A stretch of 64,000 nt of DNA from JAGVSV01 sp040766135. GTDB taxonomy: Bacteria; Bacillota; Clostridia; Christensenellales; Aristaeellaceae. The notes under the pieces were generated by a model. The model was not told the origin of the DNA and searched no databases. It worked only from the letters and a program-made list of their open reading frames with translations. The stretch is from the NCBI GenBank assembly GCA_040766135.1, contig JAXGRA010000001.1:1-64000 (forward strand). Direction: 5' to 3'. Below, piece by piece: positions 25,309 through 33,601 of this stretch. The position numbers and the translations under genes are program-made. Position 1 is the stretch's first letter; each line of letters starts with the position of its first letter.

Positions 25309-26355
25309 ATGAAAGAGAACAAAAGAGGTATTCAAATCAGAAATAGTACAACTGACTTCATTGTTTTTACCAAGCAAGCGGGTGAAAATGGCATTGAAGT
25401 CCGGGTGCATGATGAAACCATCTGGCTTACTCAAAAAGCAATGGCTGAACTGTTTGACTGCTCTACGGACAATATAAGCCTGCATTTAAAAAATATATTT
25501 GCGTCTAAAGAATTACAGGAGGAAGCAGTTACCGAGGAATCCTCGGCAACTGCTTCGGATGGGAAAACATACAAAATGAAATTCTATAATTTGGATGCAA
25601 TCATTTCTGTGGGGTATCGTATCAATTCAATCAGGGCTACTCAATTTCGTCAGTGGGCAACAAATGTATTACGAACTTTTACAATACAAGGATATGTTTT
25701 AGATAAACAGCGATTAGAAAATGGTCAAGTATTTGATGAAGCATACTTTGAGCATTTGCTTGACGAGATCAGAGAAATCAGAGCAAGTGAAAGAAAATTC
25801 TATCAAAAAATCACGGATATCTATTCTACGGCCATGGATTATTCACCGACAGCAAAAACATCGCAGGATTTTTTTGCTGCTGTTCAAAACAAACTTCATT
25901 ATGCAATACATCATCATACAGCGGCTGAGTTAATTGTAGAACGAGCTGACCATCAAAAAGAACATATGGGACTTACGACTTGGAAAAACGCACCTGGCGG
26001 AAAAATTGTGAAATCCGATGTCAGCATTGCAAAGAACTATCTTTCCAAAACTGAAATGGAAGACTTAAATCAGTTTGTTACTATGTATTTAGATTATGCG
26101 GAAAGACAGGCGAGGCGCAAAATTCCCATGACCATGGAAGACTGGGCAAAACGGTTGGATGTCTTTTTAGAATTCAACGAAGAAGATGTTTTGAAAGACA
26201 AAGGAAAAGTTACCGCTGAGATTGCAAAAAGCTTTGCTGAAAGTGAATTTGAAAAATACAGGGTGATTCAGGATAAATTGTATCAAAGTGATTTTGACAG
26301 ACTAATGCAGACAACAGAGGCTGTCAGATTGTCCATGGATGACAACGAAAAATAG
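25309..26355 (+). CDS. RhuM-family protein, probably acquired
   Basis: A 348-residue cytosolic protein. The N-terminal region EVRVHDETIWLTQKAMAELF and NISLHLKNIF is the RhuM/phage-antirepressor-like start, followed by YNLDAIISVGYRINS and TQFRQWATNVLRTF. The C-terminal half has FFAAVQNKLHYAIHHHTAAELI and LNQFVTMYLDYAERQA. RhuM proteins are known from pathogenicity and defence islands, with no firm biochemical function. The gene is visibly AT-richer than both neighbours and stands alone between a CapA-like gene and the nfn pair, which suggests transfer. The ATG is preceded by ATGGAGAGC. Confidence 0.82.
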   Translation: MKENKRGIQIRNSTTDFIVFTKQAGENGIEVRVHDETIWLTQKAMAELFDCSTDNISLHLKNIFASKELQEEAVTEESSATASDGKTYKMKFYNLDAIISVGYRINSIRATQFRQWATNVLRTFTIQGYVLDKQRLENGQVFDEAYFEHLLDEIREIRASERKFYQKITDIYSTAMDYSPTAKTSQDFFAAVQNKLHYAIHHHTAAELIVERADHQKEHMGLTTWKNAPGGKIVKSDVSIAKNYLSKTEMEDLNQFVTMYLDYAERQARRKIPMTMEDWAKRLDVFLEFNEEDVLKDKGKVTAEIAKSFAESEFEKYRVIQDKLYQSDFDRLMQTTEAVRLSMDDNEK

Positions 26356-26426
26356 TAAAGGCCCCCTCTACAATATTTTTGCTCATCAGAAATACAGTTA
26401 CACTGGCATGGCGCGGCTGTCCGCGC

Positions 26427-26455
26427 TTGATTGCATGGGCGTAACGGGCTATACT
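26427..26455 (+). promoter_or_regulatory. Promoter of the nfn operon
   Basis: TTGATT (26427-26432), 17 nt, TATACT (26450-26455), 47 nt before the ATG at 26503. Confidence 0.65.
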
Positions 26456-26502
26456 TTGCCCATTATCGCCGGGGGTCGGCGTGGTATTTATGGAGGAACG
26501 CC

Positions 26503-27345
26503 ATGTATCTCATCACATCCAAGGAGCGGTTGACCGACAAGGTTATCAGGCTGGACATATTGGCGCCGCTGGTGGCCCGCAAGGCGCAGGCCGGGCAGTT
26601 TGTTATTTTGCGCGCCAAAGAAAACTCCAAGCGCATCCCGCTGACCGTGGCCGGGCAGGATCCCGAAAAGGGCACCGTCACGGTCATTTGCCAGATTGTG
26701 GGCGCAGGCACGATGGAGCTGGATACCTTAAACGAGGGCGACAGCCTGCAGGATTTTGTGGGCCCGTTGGGCAGGCCCAGCAAGCTGGATGGCCTTAAAA
26801 AGATATGCGTGGTGGGCGGCGGCGTAGGTTGCGCCATCGCGTACCCGATTGCAAAGAAATTGCACGAAATGGGCGCCACCGTGCACAGCGTGGTGGGTTT
26901 CCGCAGCAAGGACCTGGTCATTTTGGAAAAAGAGTTTGGGGATATCAGCCATGTGCTGCGCGTGATGACCGATGACGGCACGCACGGCGAAAAGGGGCTG
27001 GTCACGCAGGCGCTCAAAGAGTTGATTGAGCAGGGGCACCAGTATGATGAGGTTATCGCCATCGGCCCCATGCCCATGATGAAATTTGTCAGCCTCCTGA
27101 CCAAGGAATATGGCATCAAGACCACGGTGTCCATGAACGCCATCATGGTGGACGGCACCGGCATGTGCGGCGGCTGCCGCCTGACGGTGGGCGGCAAGAC
27201 CGTGTTTGCCTGCGTGGACGGGCCGGACTTTGACGCGCACCAGGTGGACTTTGACGAGGCCATCAGCCGCTCGCGCATGTACGCGGATTTTGAGGCGCAC
27301 GCCCGTGAGGAAGCGTGCCGCCTGTACGGGTTGGAGGTGCAATGA
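26503..27345 (+). CDS. Nfn/sulfide-dehydrogenase type small subunit (FAD, NAD and [2Fe-2S])
   Basis: A 280-residue protein of the PyrK/NfnA/SudB group. It has an FAD domain (RIPLTVAGQDPEKGTV), an NAD-binding segment (KICVVGGGVGCAIAYPIA), and a C-terminal Cys cluster (DGTGMCGGCRLTVGG ... FACVDGPDFD) for a [2Fe-2S] centre. With the next gene it would form a heterodimer such as NfnAB, which in clostridia couples ferredoxin and NADH oxidation to NADP+ reduction by electron bifurcation. ATG 26503 follows TGGAGGAA. It overlaps the next start (ATGA at 27342-27345). Confidence 0.88.
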   Translation: MYLITSKERLTDKVIRLDILAPLVARKAQAGQFVILRAKENSKRIPLTVAGQDPEKGTVTVICQIVGAGTMELDTLNEGDSLQDFVGPLGRPSKLDGLKKICVVGGGVGCAIAYPIAKKLHEMGATVHSVVGFRSKDLVILEKEFGDISHVLRVMTDDGTHGEKGLVTQALKELIEQGHQYDEVIAIGPMPMMKFVSLLTKEYGIKTTVSMNAIMVDGTGMCGGCRLTVGGKTVFACVDGPDFDAHQVDFDEAISRSRMYADFEAHAREEACRLYGLEVQ

Positions 27346-28745
27346 TGCCGCGCAATATGTCGCTTAAGAAAACCGAGATGCCCACGCAGCCTGCAGACGT
27401 ACGCAAGAACAATTTTGACGAAGTGGCGCTGGGCTATACCGAGGAAATGGCCATCCAGGAGGCCCAGCGCTGCCTGCAGTGCAAGCACAAGCCCTGCGTG
27501 AGCGGCTGCCCCGTGGGCGTAGATATCCCCGGCTTTATCGCAAAAATCGCGCAGGGGGAGATGGAGGCGGCCTATCGCATTCTGTTGGAGGATAACTCCC
27601 TGCCTGCGGTGTGCGGGCGCGTGTGCCCGCAGGAAACGCAGTGCGAGGGCAAGTGCGTGCGCGGCCTCAAGGGCGAAAGCGTAGGTATTGGCCGGCTGGA
27701 GCGCTATGCCGCGGACTGGTTCCGCGAGCATGCGTGCGAACTGCCGCCCCGGCCCGAACCCAACGGCCTGAAGGTGGCCGTGGTAGGGGCGGGCCCCAGC
27801 GGCCTGGCTGCGGCGGGGGAACTGGCGCGCATGGGCTATGAGGTCACTGTCTATGAGGCGCTGCACGTGGCCGGCGGTGTGCTGGTGTACGGCATTCCGG
27901 AGTTTCGTCTGCCCCGCGCCATTGTGGATCAGGAGGTAGAGGCGCTGCAAAAGTTAGGCGTCACGGTGCAAACCAATGTGGTCATCGGCCGCACGCTGAC
28001 GGTGGATGAATTGTTTGGGACGGGGTATGAGGCGATTTATATCGGCAGCGGTGCCGGGCTGCCCAATTTTATGAACATCCCTGGCGAATCGCTCAAGGGC
28101 GTGTACAGCGCCAATGAGTATTTGACGCGCATCAATTTGATGAATGCCTACCTGCCCGATGCCACCACGCCGGTCATGGCCGGAGGCCGCGTGGCGGTGG
28201 TGGGCGGCGGCAACGTGGCCATGGATGCCGCGCGCTGTGCCAAGCGCATGGGCGCGGAGGAGGTCTACATCGTTTACCGCCGCAGTATGCAGGAGCTGCC
28301 CGCCCGCCAGGAGGAGGTGGAGCATGCGCAGGAGGAGGACATCCTCTTCAAAACCCTCACCAACCCCGTGCGCATCTTAGGCAACGACAAAGGCTGGGTG
28401 ACGGGCATTGAATGCGTGGAAATGGAGCTGGGCGCGCCCGATGACAGCGGCCGCCGCCGCCCGGTGGTCAAGGAAGGCAGCGAGTTTACGCTGCCCATGG
28501 ATACGGTGATTATTGCCATCGGCACTTCGCCCAACCCGCTGCTGCGCAACACCACGCCGGGGCTGGACACCAACAAGGCGGGCTGCTTTATTACCAATGG
28601 CCCCGATGGCCTGACCAGCCGTGAGGGCGTGTTCGCCGGCGGCGATGCGGTGACGGGGGCTGCCACGGTCATTTTAGCCATGGGCGCGGGCAAGCAGGCT
28701 GCGCAGGCCATCGACAAGTATATCCAGGGCAAGCGCCATGCGTGA
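27342..28745 (+). CDS. Nfn large subunit / GltD-like NADPH oxidoreductase
   Basis: A 467-residue protein homologous to the glutamate synthase small chain and NfnB. An N-terminal ferredoxin-like part has the Cys sets RCLQCKHKPCVSGCPVG and VCGRVCPQETQCEGKC for two [4Fe-4S] clusters, then FAD (VAVVGAGPSGLAAAGELA) and NADPH (VAVVGGGNVAMDAARCA) Rossmann motifs and a final AGGDAVTGAATVI. No glutamate synthase large subunit is present and the small PyrK-like partner is adjacent, so the bifurcating Nfn role is favoured over GltD. The first of two Met codons (27342) overlaps the upstream stop. Confidence 0.9.
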   Translation: MMPRNMSLKKTEMPTQPADVRKNNFDEVALGYTEEMAIQEAQRCLQCKHKPCVSGCPVGVDIPGFIAKIAQGEMEAAYRILLEDNSLPAVCGRVCPQETQCEGKCVRGLKGESVGIGRLERYAADWFREHACELPPRPEPNGLKVAVVGAGPSGLAAAGELARMGYEVTVYEALHVAGGVLVYGIPEFRLPRAIVDQEVEALQKLGVTVQTNVVIGRTLTVDELFGTGYEAIYIGSGAGLPNFMNIPGESLKGVYSANEYLTRINLMNAYLPDATTPVMAGGRVAVVGGGNVAMDAARCAKRMGAEEVYIVYRRSMQELPARQEEVEHAQEEDILFKTLTNPVRILGNDKGWVTGIECVEMELGAPDDSGRRRPVVKEGSEFTLPMDTVIIAIGTSPNPLLRNTTPGLDTNKAGCFITNGPDGLTSREGVFAGGDAVTGAATVILAMGAGKQAAQAIDKYIQGKRHA

Positions 28746-29577
28746 TCTGCGTCTATGCGCCTTTGCCGATGAAGCGGCGGACAGCCTGCACGGGCAGATA
28801 CAGGCATTGCAGGATAACGGCATTTCTTTGCTGGAACTGCGCAGCGTGGACGGCAAGAATGCCGCTGCGCTCACTATGGCCGAGGCGCGCGATATCCGCA
28901 GGCAGCTTTCCGATGCGGGGATATCCGTATGGTCGCTGGGCTCGCCGTTTGGCAAAACGCCGCTGGCCGCGCCCTTTGAGGAAGCGCGGCAGCAGTTGCT
29001 GCATTTGATTGATATTGCCCACGCCGTGGGGGCCCAATACCTGCGCGTGTTCAGCTTTTATCCCGAAAAGGACGAAAACCCCGATGATGTGCTGCCCCGC
29101 GTTGCCGAGCGGCTGATGGAGGCCTGTGAGCTGGCCAAGGCTGCGCAGGTGTACCTGTGCCACGAAAATGAAAAAGGCATCGTAGGCGACACGGCCGCGC
29201 GCTGTGCCCGGCTGTTTGCGCGGGTACCGCAGCTGCTGGGCGTGTTTGACCCGGCCAACTTTATTCAGACCGGCGAGAACGTGGGCGCAGCGTGGGAAAT
29301 GTTAAAAAACCACATTCACTACCTGCACGTTAAAGATGCCCTGCCTGACGGAACCGTGGTGCCCGCAGGCCGCGGCGTGGGGGAATGGCCGCGCATCGTG
29401 CGCGAGTTTGCCACGCTGCCCCAATCGTTAGGCGTGATGACGCTGGAGCCGCATTTGAAAGTGTTGCCCCCGGAGGAGTTGGAACAACATAACAAAACGC
29501 CGGGCGCAGCGCAGGCCTATGCGTCCCGGCGGGAGGCGTTTGCGGCGGCGGTGGCCGCTATAAGGGAGATTATGTAA
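28738..29577 (+). CDS. Sugar phosphate isomerase/epimerase-like TIM barrel protein
   Basis: A 279-residue barrel protein with DLRLCAFADEAADSL at the start, LLELRSVDGKNAA, GAQYLRVFSFYPEK, VYLCHENEKGIVG (Glu metal ligand), LGVFDPANFIQTG (Asp), HYLHVKDALPDG (His) and VMTLEPHLK (Glu). This is a full set of metal ligands for the xylose-isomerase-like/AP-endonuclease-2 family. The start lies 8 nt inside the end of the nfn large subunit with no strong ribosome binding site, so it is translationally coupled. Substrate unknown. Its 3' end overlaps the convergent MsrA gene by 8 nt. Confidence 0.82.
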   Translation: MRDLRLCAFADEAADSLHGQIQALQDNGISLLELRSVDGKNAAALTMAEARDIRRQLSDAGISVWSLGSPFGKTPLAAPFEEARQQLLHLIDIAHAVGAQYLRVFSFYPEKDENPDDVLPRVAERLMEACELAKAAQVYLCHENEKGIVGDTAARCARLFARVPQLLGVFDPANFIQTGENVGAAWEMLKNHIHYLHVKDALPDGTVVPAGRGVGEWPRIVREFATLPQSLGVMTLEPHLKVLPPEELEQHNKTPGAAQAYASRREAFAAAVAAIREIM

Positions 29578-30475
29578 CCAACCCGAACGGCCAGGACATC
29601 ACGCCGCCAAAGTCATAGATGCCCGTGTAGCCCATGCCCACCAGCGCATTGCCCGCTGTGCGGCTGCGCGCGCCGGAGCGGCAGTACAGCAAAATGGTGG
29701 CATCCTTGTCCGCAAGCATGGTGGCCGCGTCCTGCGGGATGCGATCCAGCGGCAGGTTGATAGCACCCGCTATGTGGCCGGCGGCATATTCGGCTGGGGT
29801 GCGCACATCCACGATGAGCACGCCGCCTTTGTCCATCATGTCCTTGGTGGTTTGCGCATCGATGCGGCGGTATTCCGCCACGCGCGCAGGCGTTTTGACG
29901 GTGTTGCGCGCCAGTTCAAACTGTTCAGGGCCTAAGTGGCAGTAGCCATTTGGGTTTTTTACAAGGTAGTCCTGGTGGTATTCCTCGGCCTCCCAGAAGG
30001 ACGAAAGCGGCTGTACCTCCACATAAAACTCCCGGTGGCGGGCGCGTTTCTCCTCGGTAATCCTCTGTGCAATGCCGCCGGTGGCCTCATCGGTGTAGTA
30101 AATCCCAACCTGGTACTGCGTGCCCACGTCGTTGCCCTGCCGGTTTGGCACGGTGGGGTCAATGGTCTGGTAAAAAAGGCGGATCAGCGCCTCGGCGTCC
30201 ATCAGCGCCGGGTCATAGGTAACGCGCACAGTTTCGCGGTGGCCGGTGTTACCCTTGACTACCTGTTGATAGGTGGGGTGCTGCGTGGTGCCGTTGGCGT
30301 AGCCGCTGGTTGCGTCCACCACGCCCGGCACCTGCGCCATTAGGTGTTCGGTGCCCCAAAAGCACCCGCCTGCAAAGTAAATGTGTTGCATGCCATTCGT
30401 CTCCATCTGTGTAAATGTTTGAGTGCCCAGCAGCAAAACGGTTAGTATTGCTAAGGCTGTCCATCGTTTTGTCAT
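29570..30475 (-). CDS. msrA: Exported MsrA-rhodanese fusion
   Basis: A 301-residue protein. A signal-peptide-like N-terminus (WTALAILTVLLLGTQTFT) is followed by a complete peptide-methionine (S)-S-oxide reductase domain (about residues 29-185) with the catalytic YFAGGCFWGTEH, TSGYANG, VVKGNTGHRETV and the C-terminal PNGYCHLGP region, and then a rhodanese domain (about 200-300) with VLIVDVRTPAEYAAGHI and the active loop LLYCRSGARSRTAG. MsrA is usually alone or fused to MsrB; a rhodanese partner on an exported form is uncommon. The rhodanese Cys may serve in recycling the reductase, which is inference. GGGAGGG precedes the ATG. Confidence 0.88.
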   Translation of the reverse strand: MTKRWTALAILTVLLLGTQTFTQMETNGMQHIYFAGGCFWGTEHLMAQVPGVVDATSGYANGTTQHPTYQQVVKGNTGHRETVRVTYDPALMDAEALIRLFYQTIDPTVPNRQGNDVGTQYQVGIYYTDEATGGIAQRITEEKRARHREFYVEVQPLSSFWEAEEYHQDYLVKNPNGYCHLGPEQFELARNTVKTPARVAEYRRIDAQTTKDMMDKGGVLIVDVRTPAEYAAGHIAGAINLPLDRIPQDAATMLADKDATILLYCRSGARSRTAGNALVGMGYTGIYDFGGVMSWPFGLVT

Positions 30476-30584
30476 TCAATATCCCTCCCGGATGTGCAAT
30501 GCAAAGTCATTATTGCCATGAGGTGAGGTTGTACCCCCTCACTATAGAATATAACCATTTCCCGATGTCTTATGCGCCATGCAG

Positions 30585-30613
30585 TTGAGCAACCGCGCGT
30601 TCCGCACTATAAT
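30585..30613 (+). promoter_or_regulatory. Promoter giving a leaderless lspA message
   Basis: TTGAGC (30585-30590), 17 nt, TATAAT (30608-30613). The ATG begins at 30620, 7 nt after the -10. No Shine-Dalgarno lies between them. Confidence 0.65.
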
Positions 30614-30619
30614 TGCGGC

Positions 30620-31081
30620 ATGATGATGAAAGATGGGAAACGGCGCGTAGGAATGCTGCTGCTGGCGCTGGGAGTGCTGGCGCTGGATCAGAGCAGCAAG
30701 GCGCTGTGGGGGGAAGCCACGGGCGTGGTGATCCCCGGCGTGCTGCATTTGGCGCCCACGCGCAACACCGGCATTGCCTTTGGATTGCTCCAGGGCAGCA
30801 GCGGCGCAGTGCTGGCGGTGGCGGGGGTCGCGCTGATGGTGCTTTTTGCGCGGCTGGCCGGGCGCGGCGGACTGGGTCAGCGCATCGGTTGGGCGCTGAT
30901 GATAGGCGGTGCCTTGGGCAATGTGGCGGATCGCCTGCGCCTGGGGTATGTGGTGGATTTTCTGGCACTGACGTTTATGCCGTGGTTTCCGGTGTTCAAT
31001 GTGGCCGATGCCGCGCTGGTGGTGGGTGTGGCGCTCCTTGTTTTGATGGAGGTACTGGGCGGGAGGAAATCTGTGCGATGA
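30620..31081 (+). CDS. lspA: Lipoprotein signal peptidase (signal peptidase II)
   Basis: A 153-residue integral membrane aspartic protease that cleaves prolipoprotein signal peptides after lipidation. Four hydrophobic segments and the family motifs are present: LALDQSSKALW, PTRNTGIAFGLLQG, GGALGNVADRLRLGYVVDF (first catalytic Asp) and FPVFNVADAALVVG (second Asp). The start region reads MMMK; ATG 30620 fits the leaderless promoter, and the two following Met codons are alternatives. It overlaps the pseudouridine synthase gene by 4 nt, a pairing (lspA-rluD) that is common in bacteria. Confidence 0.94.
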   Translation: MMMKDGKRRVGMLLLALGVLALDQSSKALWGEATGVVIPGVLHLAPTRNTGIAFGLLQGSSGAVLAVAGVALMVLFARLAGRGGLGQRIGWALMIGGALGNVADRLRLGYVVDFLALTFMPWFPVFNVADAALVVGVALLVLMEVLGGRKSVR

Positions 31082-31989
31082 AAAAAGTAGAGGTCACCCT
31101 GTCCCAGCGGCTGGATGTGCTGCTGGCGGGGGAGGGCATGACCCGCTCGCAGGCTGCGAAATGGATAAAGGCCGGACATGTGCGCATAAACGACAAAGTG
31201 GTGGATAAACCCTCTTTCGTGCCGGAAATTGGCGACAAAGTGGAGATTGACACTCCAGAACCTGTTGAAACCGAGGTGATTGCGCAGGATATTCCCATTC
31301 AGGTGCTGTACGAGGATGATGCGCTGGCCGTGGTGGTAAAGCCCTGCGGCATGGTGGTACACCCGGCGGCGGGCAACCCGGACGGCACGCTGGTCAATGC
31401 GCTGCTGCATCATCTGGACAACCTGTCCGGCATTGGCGGCGAAAAACGCCCGGGCATCGTGCACCGGCTGGACAAGGATACAAGCGGGATATTGCTGGTG
31501 GCCAAGCATGACCGCGCCCATGTGGCGCTGTCGCGGCAGCTGGCCGCGCGCACCATGGATAAGCACTATGTGGCGCGCGTGGCGGGCGGCTTTCGGGAAG
31601 ATGCTGGCGAAATCAACGCGCCCATCGCCCGCAGCGATAAGGACCGCAAAAAAATGGCCGTGCGCGCCGATGGGCGCGAGGCCATCACCCGCTGGCGGGT
31701 ATTGGCGCGCGACAAGGACAGCACGCTGCTGGATGTCCATCTGATTACCGGGCGCACGCACCAGATCCGTGTGCACATGGCGTCCACCGGCCACCCCATA
31801 TGGGGCGACCAGATTTACGGCGGCCAGGCCGCAAAAAAAGCGCCGCGGCTGATGCTGCACGCGGCGTATATTGCGTTTGATCATCCGGTGTCCGGCCAGC
31901 GCATGGCCTTTACGGCGCCTGCGGACGCGGCCTTTGGGGTGCCGCGGGATGCGGTTATTGAGCGTCCGCTGTCCGGCCCGTCTTTGTAA
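31078..31989 (+). CDS. RluA/RluD-family 23S rRNA pseudouridine synthase
   Basis: A 303-residue enzyme. An N-terminal S4 RNA-binding domain (about residues 10-60, TRSQAAKWIKAGHVRIND) precedes the catalytic domain with RPGIVHRLDKDTSGILLVAK, which contains the catalytic Asp in HRLDKDTSG, and LITGRTHQIRVHM and GDQIYGG. The ATG at 31078 overlaps the lspA stop and follows GGGAGGAAAT. An open frame extends far upstream through lspA but is a shadow. Its 3' end overlaps the convergent deacetylase by 35 nt. Confidence 0.93.
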   Translation: MKKVEVTLSQRLDVLLAGEGMTRSQAAKWIKAGHVRINDKVVDKPSFVPEIGDKVEIDTPEPVETEVIAQDIPIQVLYEDDALAVVVKPCGMVVHPAAGNPDGTLVNALLHHLDNLSGIGGEKRPGIVHRLDKDTSGILLVAKHDRAHVALSRQLAARTMDKHYVARVAGGFREDAGEINAPIARSDKDRKKMAVRADGREAITRWRVLARDKDSTLLDVHLITGRTHQIRVHMASTGHPIWGDQIYGGQAAKKAPRLMLHAAYIAFDHPVSGQRMAFTAPADAAFGVPRDAVIERPLSGPSL

Positions 31990-32662
31990 GCCCTAACAGC
32001 TGGCTGACCGTCACCATCTCAAAGCCTTTTTCCTTAAGCAGCGGCAGCAATGCCGTTATTTTTTTGAGGTCGCCGTTGTTGGCATGCAGCAGCACGATGG
32101 AGCCGTTTTTCACTTGCCGCATAATTTTGCTGACGGGCAGCTTGGTGGTGTCCACATCCCACAGCACGGCGTGCACATACCCGGCCTCGCTGATGGCGCG
32201 GGCAAACGCGCTGCGCAGGCCTTTCCTGCGGCCGCTGCCAAAGGGATAGCGCACGGTGTTCAACTCGATTTCGTACCCTAACGCTTTGGTCAGGTTCTTT
32301 TCCATGTTGGTCAGCTGCGCCACGATGCTGTCGCGCGAGGCCTCGGCCAGGTCGCGGTGCGTGTTGCTGTGGTTGCCGATTTCGTGGCCCTCGTCCAGCA
32401 CGCGCTGCCACAACTCGCGGTGTTCTTCCTTCAGGTTGACGCCCACCGGGTACAGCGTCAGCAGCACGCCGTTTTCCTTGGCGACGTCCAAAAACTGGGG
32501 CAGCAGTTCAGGCTCCCACCAGTCGTCAATGGTGATGGCGATGCGGTTTTGCGTTTGATCGCCATGGGTGTATTGGGTGATATAGGCAGGCCGCTGCTCC
32601 GCCATGCCCAACATGGGGCACAGGGCCAGCAGCAGCGCACACAACAAAGCCAAACGTTTCAT
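31955..32662 (-). CDS. Secreted polysaccharide deacetylase
   Basis: A 235-residue exported protein of the NodB-homology (CE4) type. Signal peptide about residues 1-21 (LALLCALLLALCPMLGMA). The catalytic base/metal motif is IAITIDDWWEPE, a variant of TFDDG in which two Asp are kept, then EGHEIGNHSNTHRDL with the two metal His, RYPFGSGRRK and a final IVLLHANNGDL. The ATG at 32662, after GGTGGAGG, is chosen because it begins the leader and follows a good promoter. Likely substrate is peptidoglycan or another N-acetylated wall polymer. It overlaps the pseudouridine synthase tail. Confidence 0.88.
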   Translation of the reverse strand: MKRLALLCALLLALCPMLGMAEQRPAYITQYTHGDQTQNRIAITIDDWWEPELLPQFLDVAKENGVLLTLYPVGVNLKEEHRELWQRVLDEGHEIGNHSNTHRDLAEASRDSIVAQLTNMEKNLTKALGYEIELNTVRYPFGSGRRKGLRSAFARAISEAGYVHAVLWDVDTTKLPVSKIMRQVKNGSIVLLHANNGDLKKITALLPLLKEKGFEMVTVSQLLGLTKTGRTADAQ

Positions 32663-32681
32663 CAGTCTACCTCCACCATGC

Positions 32682-32710
32682 ATTATAGGCGCGGCGGGGC
32701 AGGTGGTCAA
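32682..32710 (-). promoter_or_regulatory. Promoter of the polysaccharide deacetylase gene
   Basis: On the minus strand TTGACC (32710-32705), 17 nt, TATAAT (32687-32682), 20 nt before the ATG at 32662. Confidence 0.75.
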
Positions 32711-32800
32711 CGTTGAACATGGGGGTTACATTTGGATGGAAAACGCGGCACGCCGGATAGAGCGCGCCGCGTATAGGATAGGACAAGAATTTGTTACTTG

Positions 32801-33601
32801 TTAATTCCCCAGCAGCATGCGGTCGCTGGCGATGGCTTCGCCGCCGCTGGCGCGCTCAAACTCCACCATCAGGTCTTCCACCGTCAAGCGCCTCTTTTCC
32901 TCGCCCTTTACATCCACCACGATTTGCCCTGCCGACATCATGACCAGCCGGTTGCCGTGCTGGATGGCGTCGCGCATGTTGTGCGTGACCATCATGGTGG
33001 TCAGGTTGCGCTCGGCGATGAAACGGTCGGTCAGCTCCAGCACCTTGCGCGCGGTCTTGGGGTCCAGCGCCGCAGTGTGCTCGTCCAGCAGCAGCAGGCG
33101 CGGGGTTTTCAGGATAGCCATCAGCAGCGTCAGCGCCTGGCGCTGGCCGCCGGACAGCAGCCCCACCTTGGTGCTCATGCGGCTTTCCAGCCCCAGCTCC
33201 AGCGTGGACAGCATGTCGCGGAAGGTTTGCCTTTCGGCGCTGTTGACGCCCCAGCGCAGCGTGCGGCGCTGCCCGCGGCGCATGGCCAGCGCCAGGTTTT
33301 CCTCAATGGACATGTCGGCGGCCGTGCCCATCATGGGGTCCTGGAACACGCGCCCCATGTAGGCCGCGCGCTGATGCTCCACCAATTTGGTGATATTGCG
33401 CCCGTCTACATAGATTTCGCCGCTGTCGGAGGGGTAGACACCGGCCACAATATTCAGCAGCGTGGATTTGCCCGCGCCGTTGCCGCCGATGACGGTGACA
33501 AAGTCGCCCTCGTTTAAAGACAGCGTCACGCTGTCCAGCGCGGTCTTCTCGTTGACGGTGTCGCGGTTAAAGATCTTGACAATGTTTTCAACCCTAAGCA
33601 T
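32801..33601 (-). CDS. ABC transporter ATPase (TrpXYZ-type amino acid uptake)
   Basis: A 266-residue ATPase. Walker A is VIGGNGAGKST, the signature is GLLSGGQRQALTL, Walker B is RLLLLDEHTAALDP, and the switch His is in MMVTHNM. ATG 33601 begins MLRVENIVKIF after a G-rich site; an earlier in-frame Met at 33619 is possible. It overlaps the permease gene by 8 nt. Together with the permease and two binding proteins upstream it makes an importer of the ABC_sub_bind (PF04392) class, known members of which take up tryptophan and probably other aromatic amino acids. Confidence 0.9.
   Translation of the reverse strand: MLRVENIVKIFNRDTVNEKTALDSVTLSLNEGDFVTVIGGNGAGKSTLLNIVAGVYPSDSGEIYVDGRNITKLVEHQRAAYMGRVFQDPMMGTAADMSIEENLALAMRRGQRRTLRWGVNSAERQTFRDMLSTLELGLESRMSTKVGLLSGGQRQALTLLMAILKTPRLLLLDEHTAALDPKTARKVLELTDRFIAERNLTTMMVTHNMRDAIQHGNRLVMMSAGQIVVDVKGEEKRRLTVEDLMVEFERASGGEAIASDRMLLGN

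Noticed and set aside
26463..27950. A long open frame on the minus strand opposite the nfn genes
   Set aside because: It has no recognisable motif or ribosome binding site and is a mirror effect of GC-rich codons in two well recognised genes.
30613..31989. A single 458-codon frame that would fuse a long N-terminus to the pseudouridine synthase
   Set aside because: The first 155 codons lie in another frame of lspA and read as low-complexity Arg/Gly/Ala. ATG 31078 has a good ribosome binding site and begins the S4 domain.
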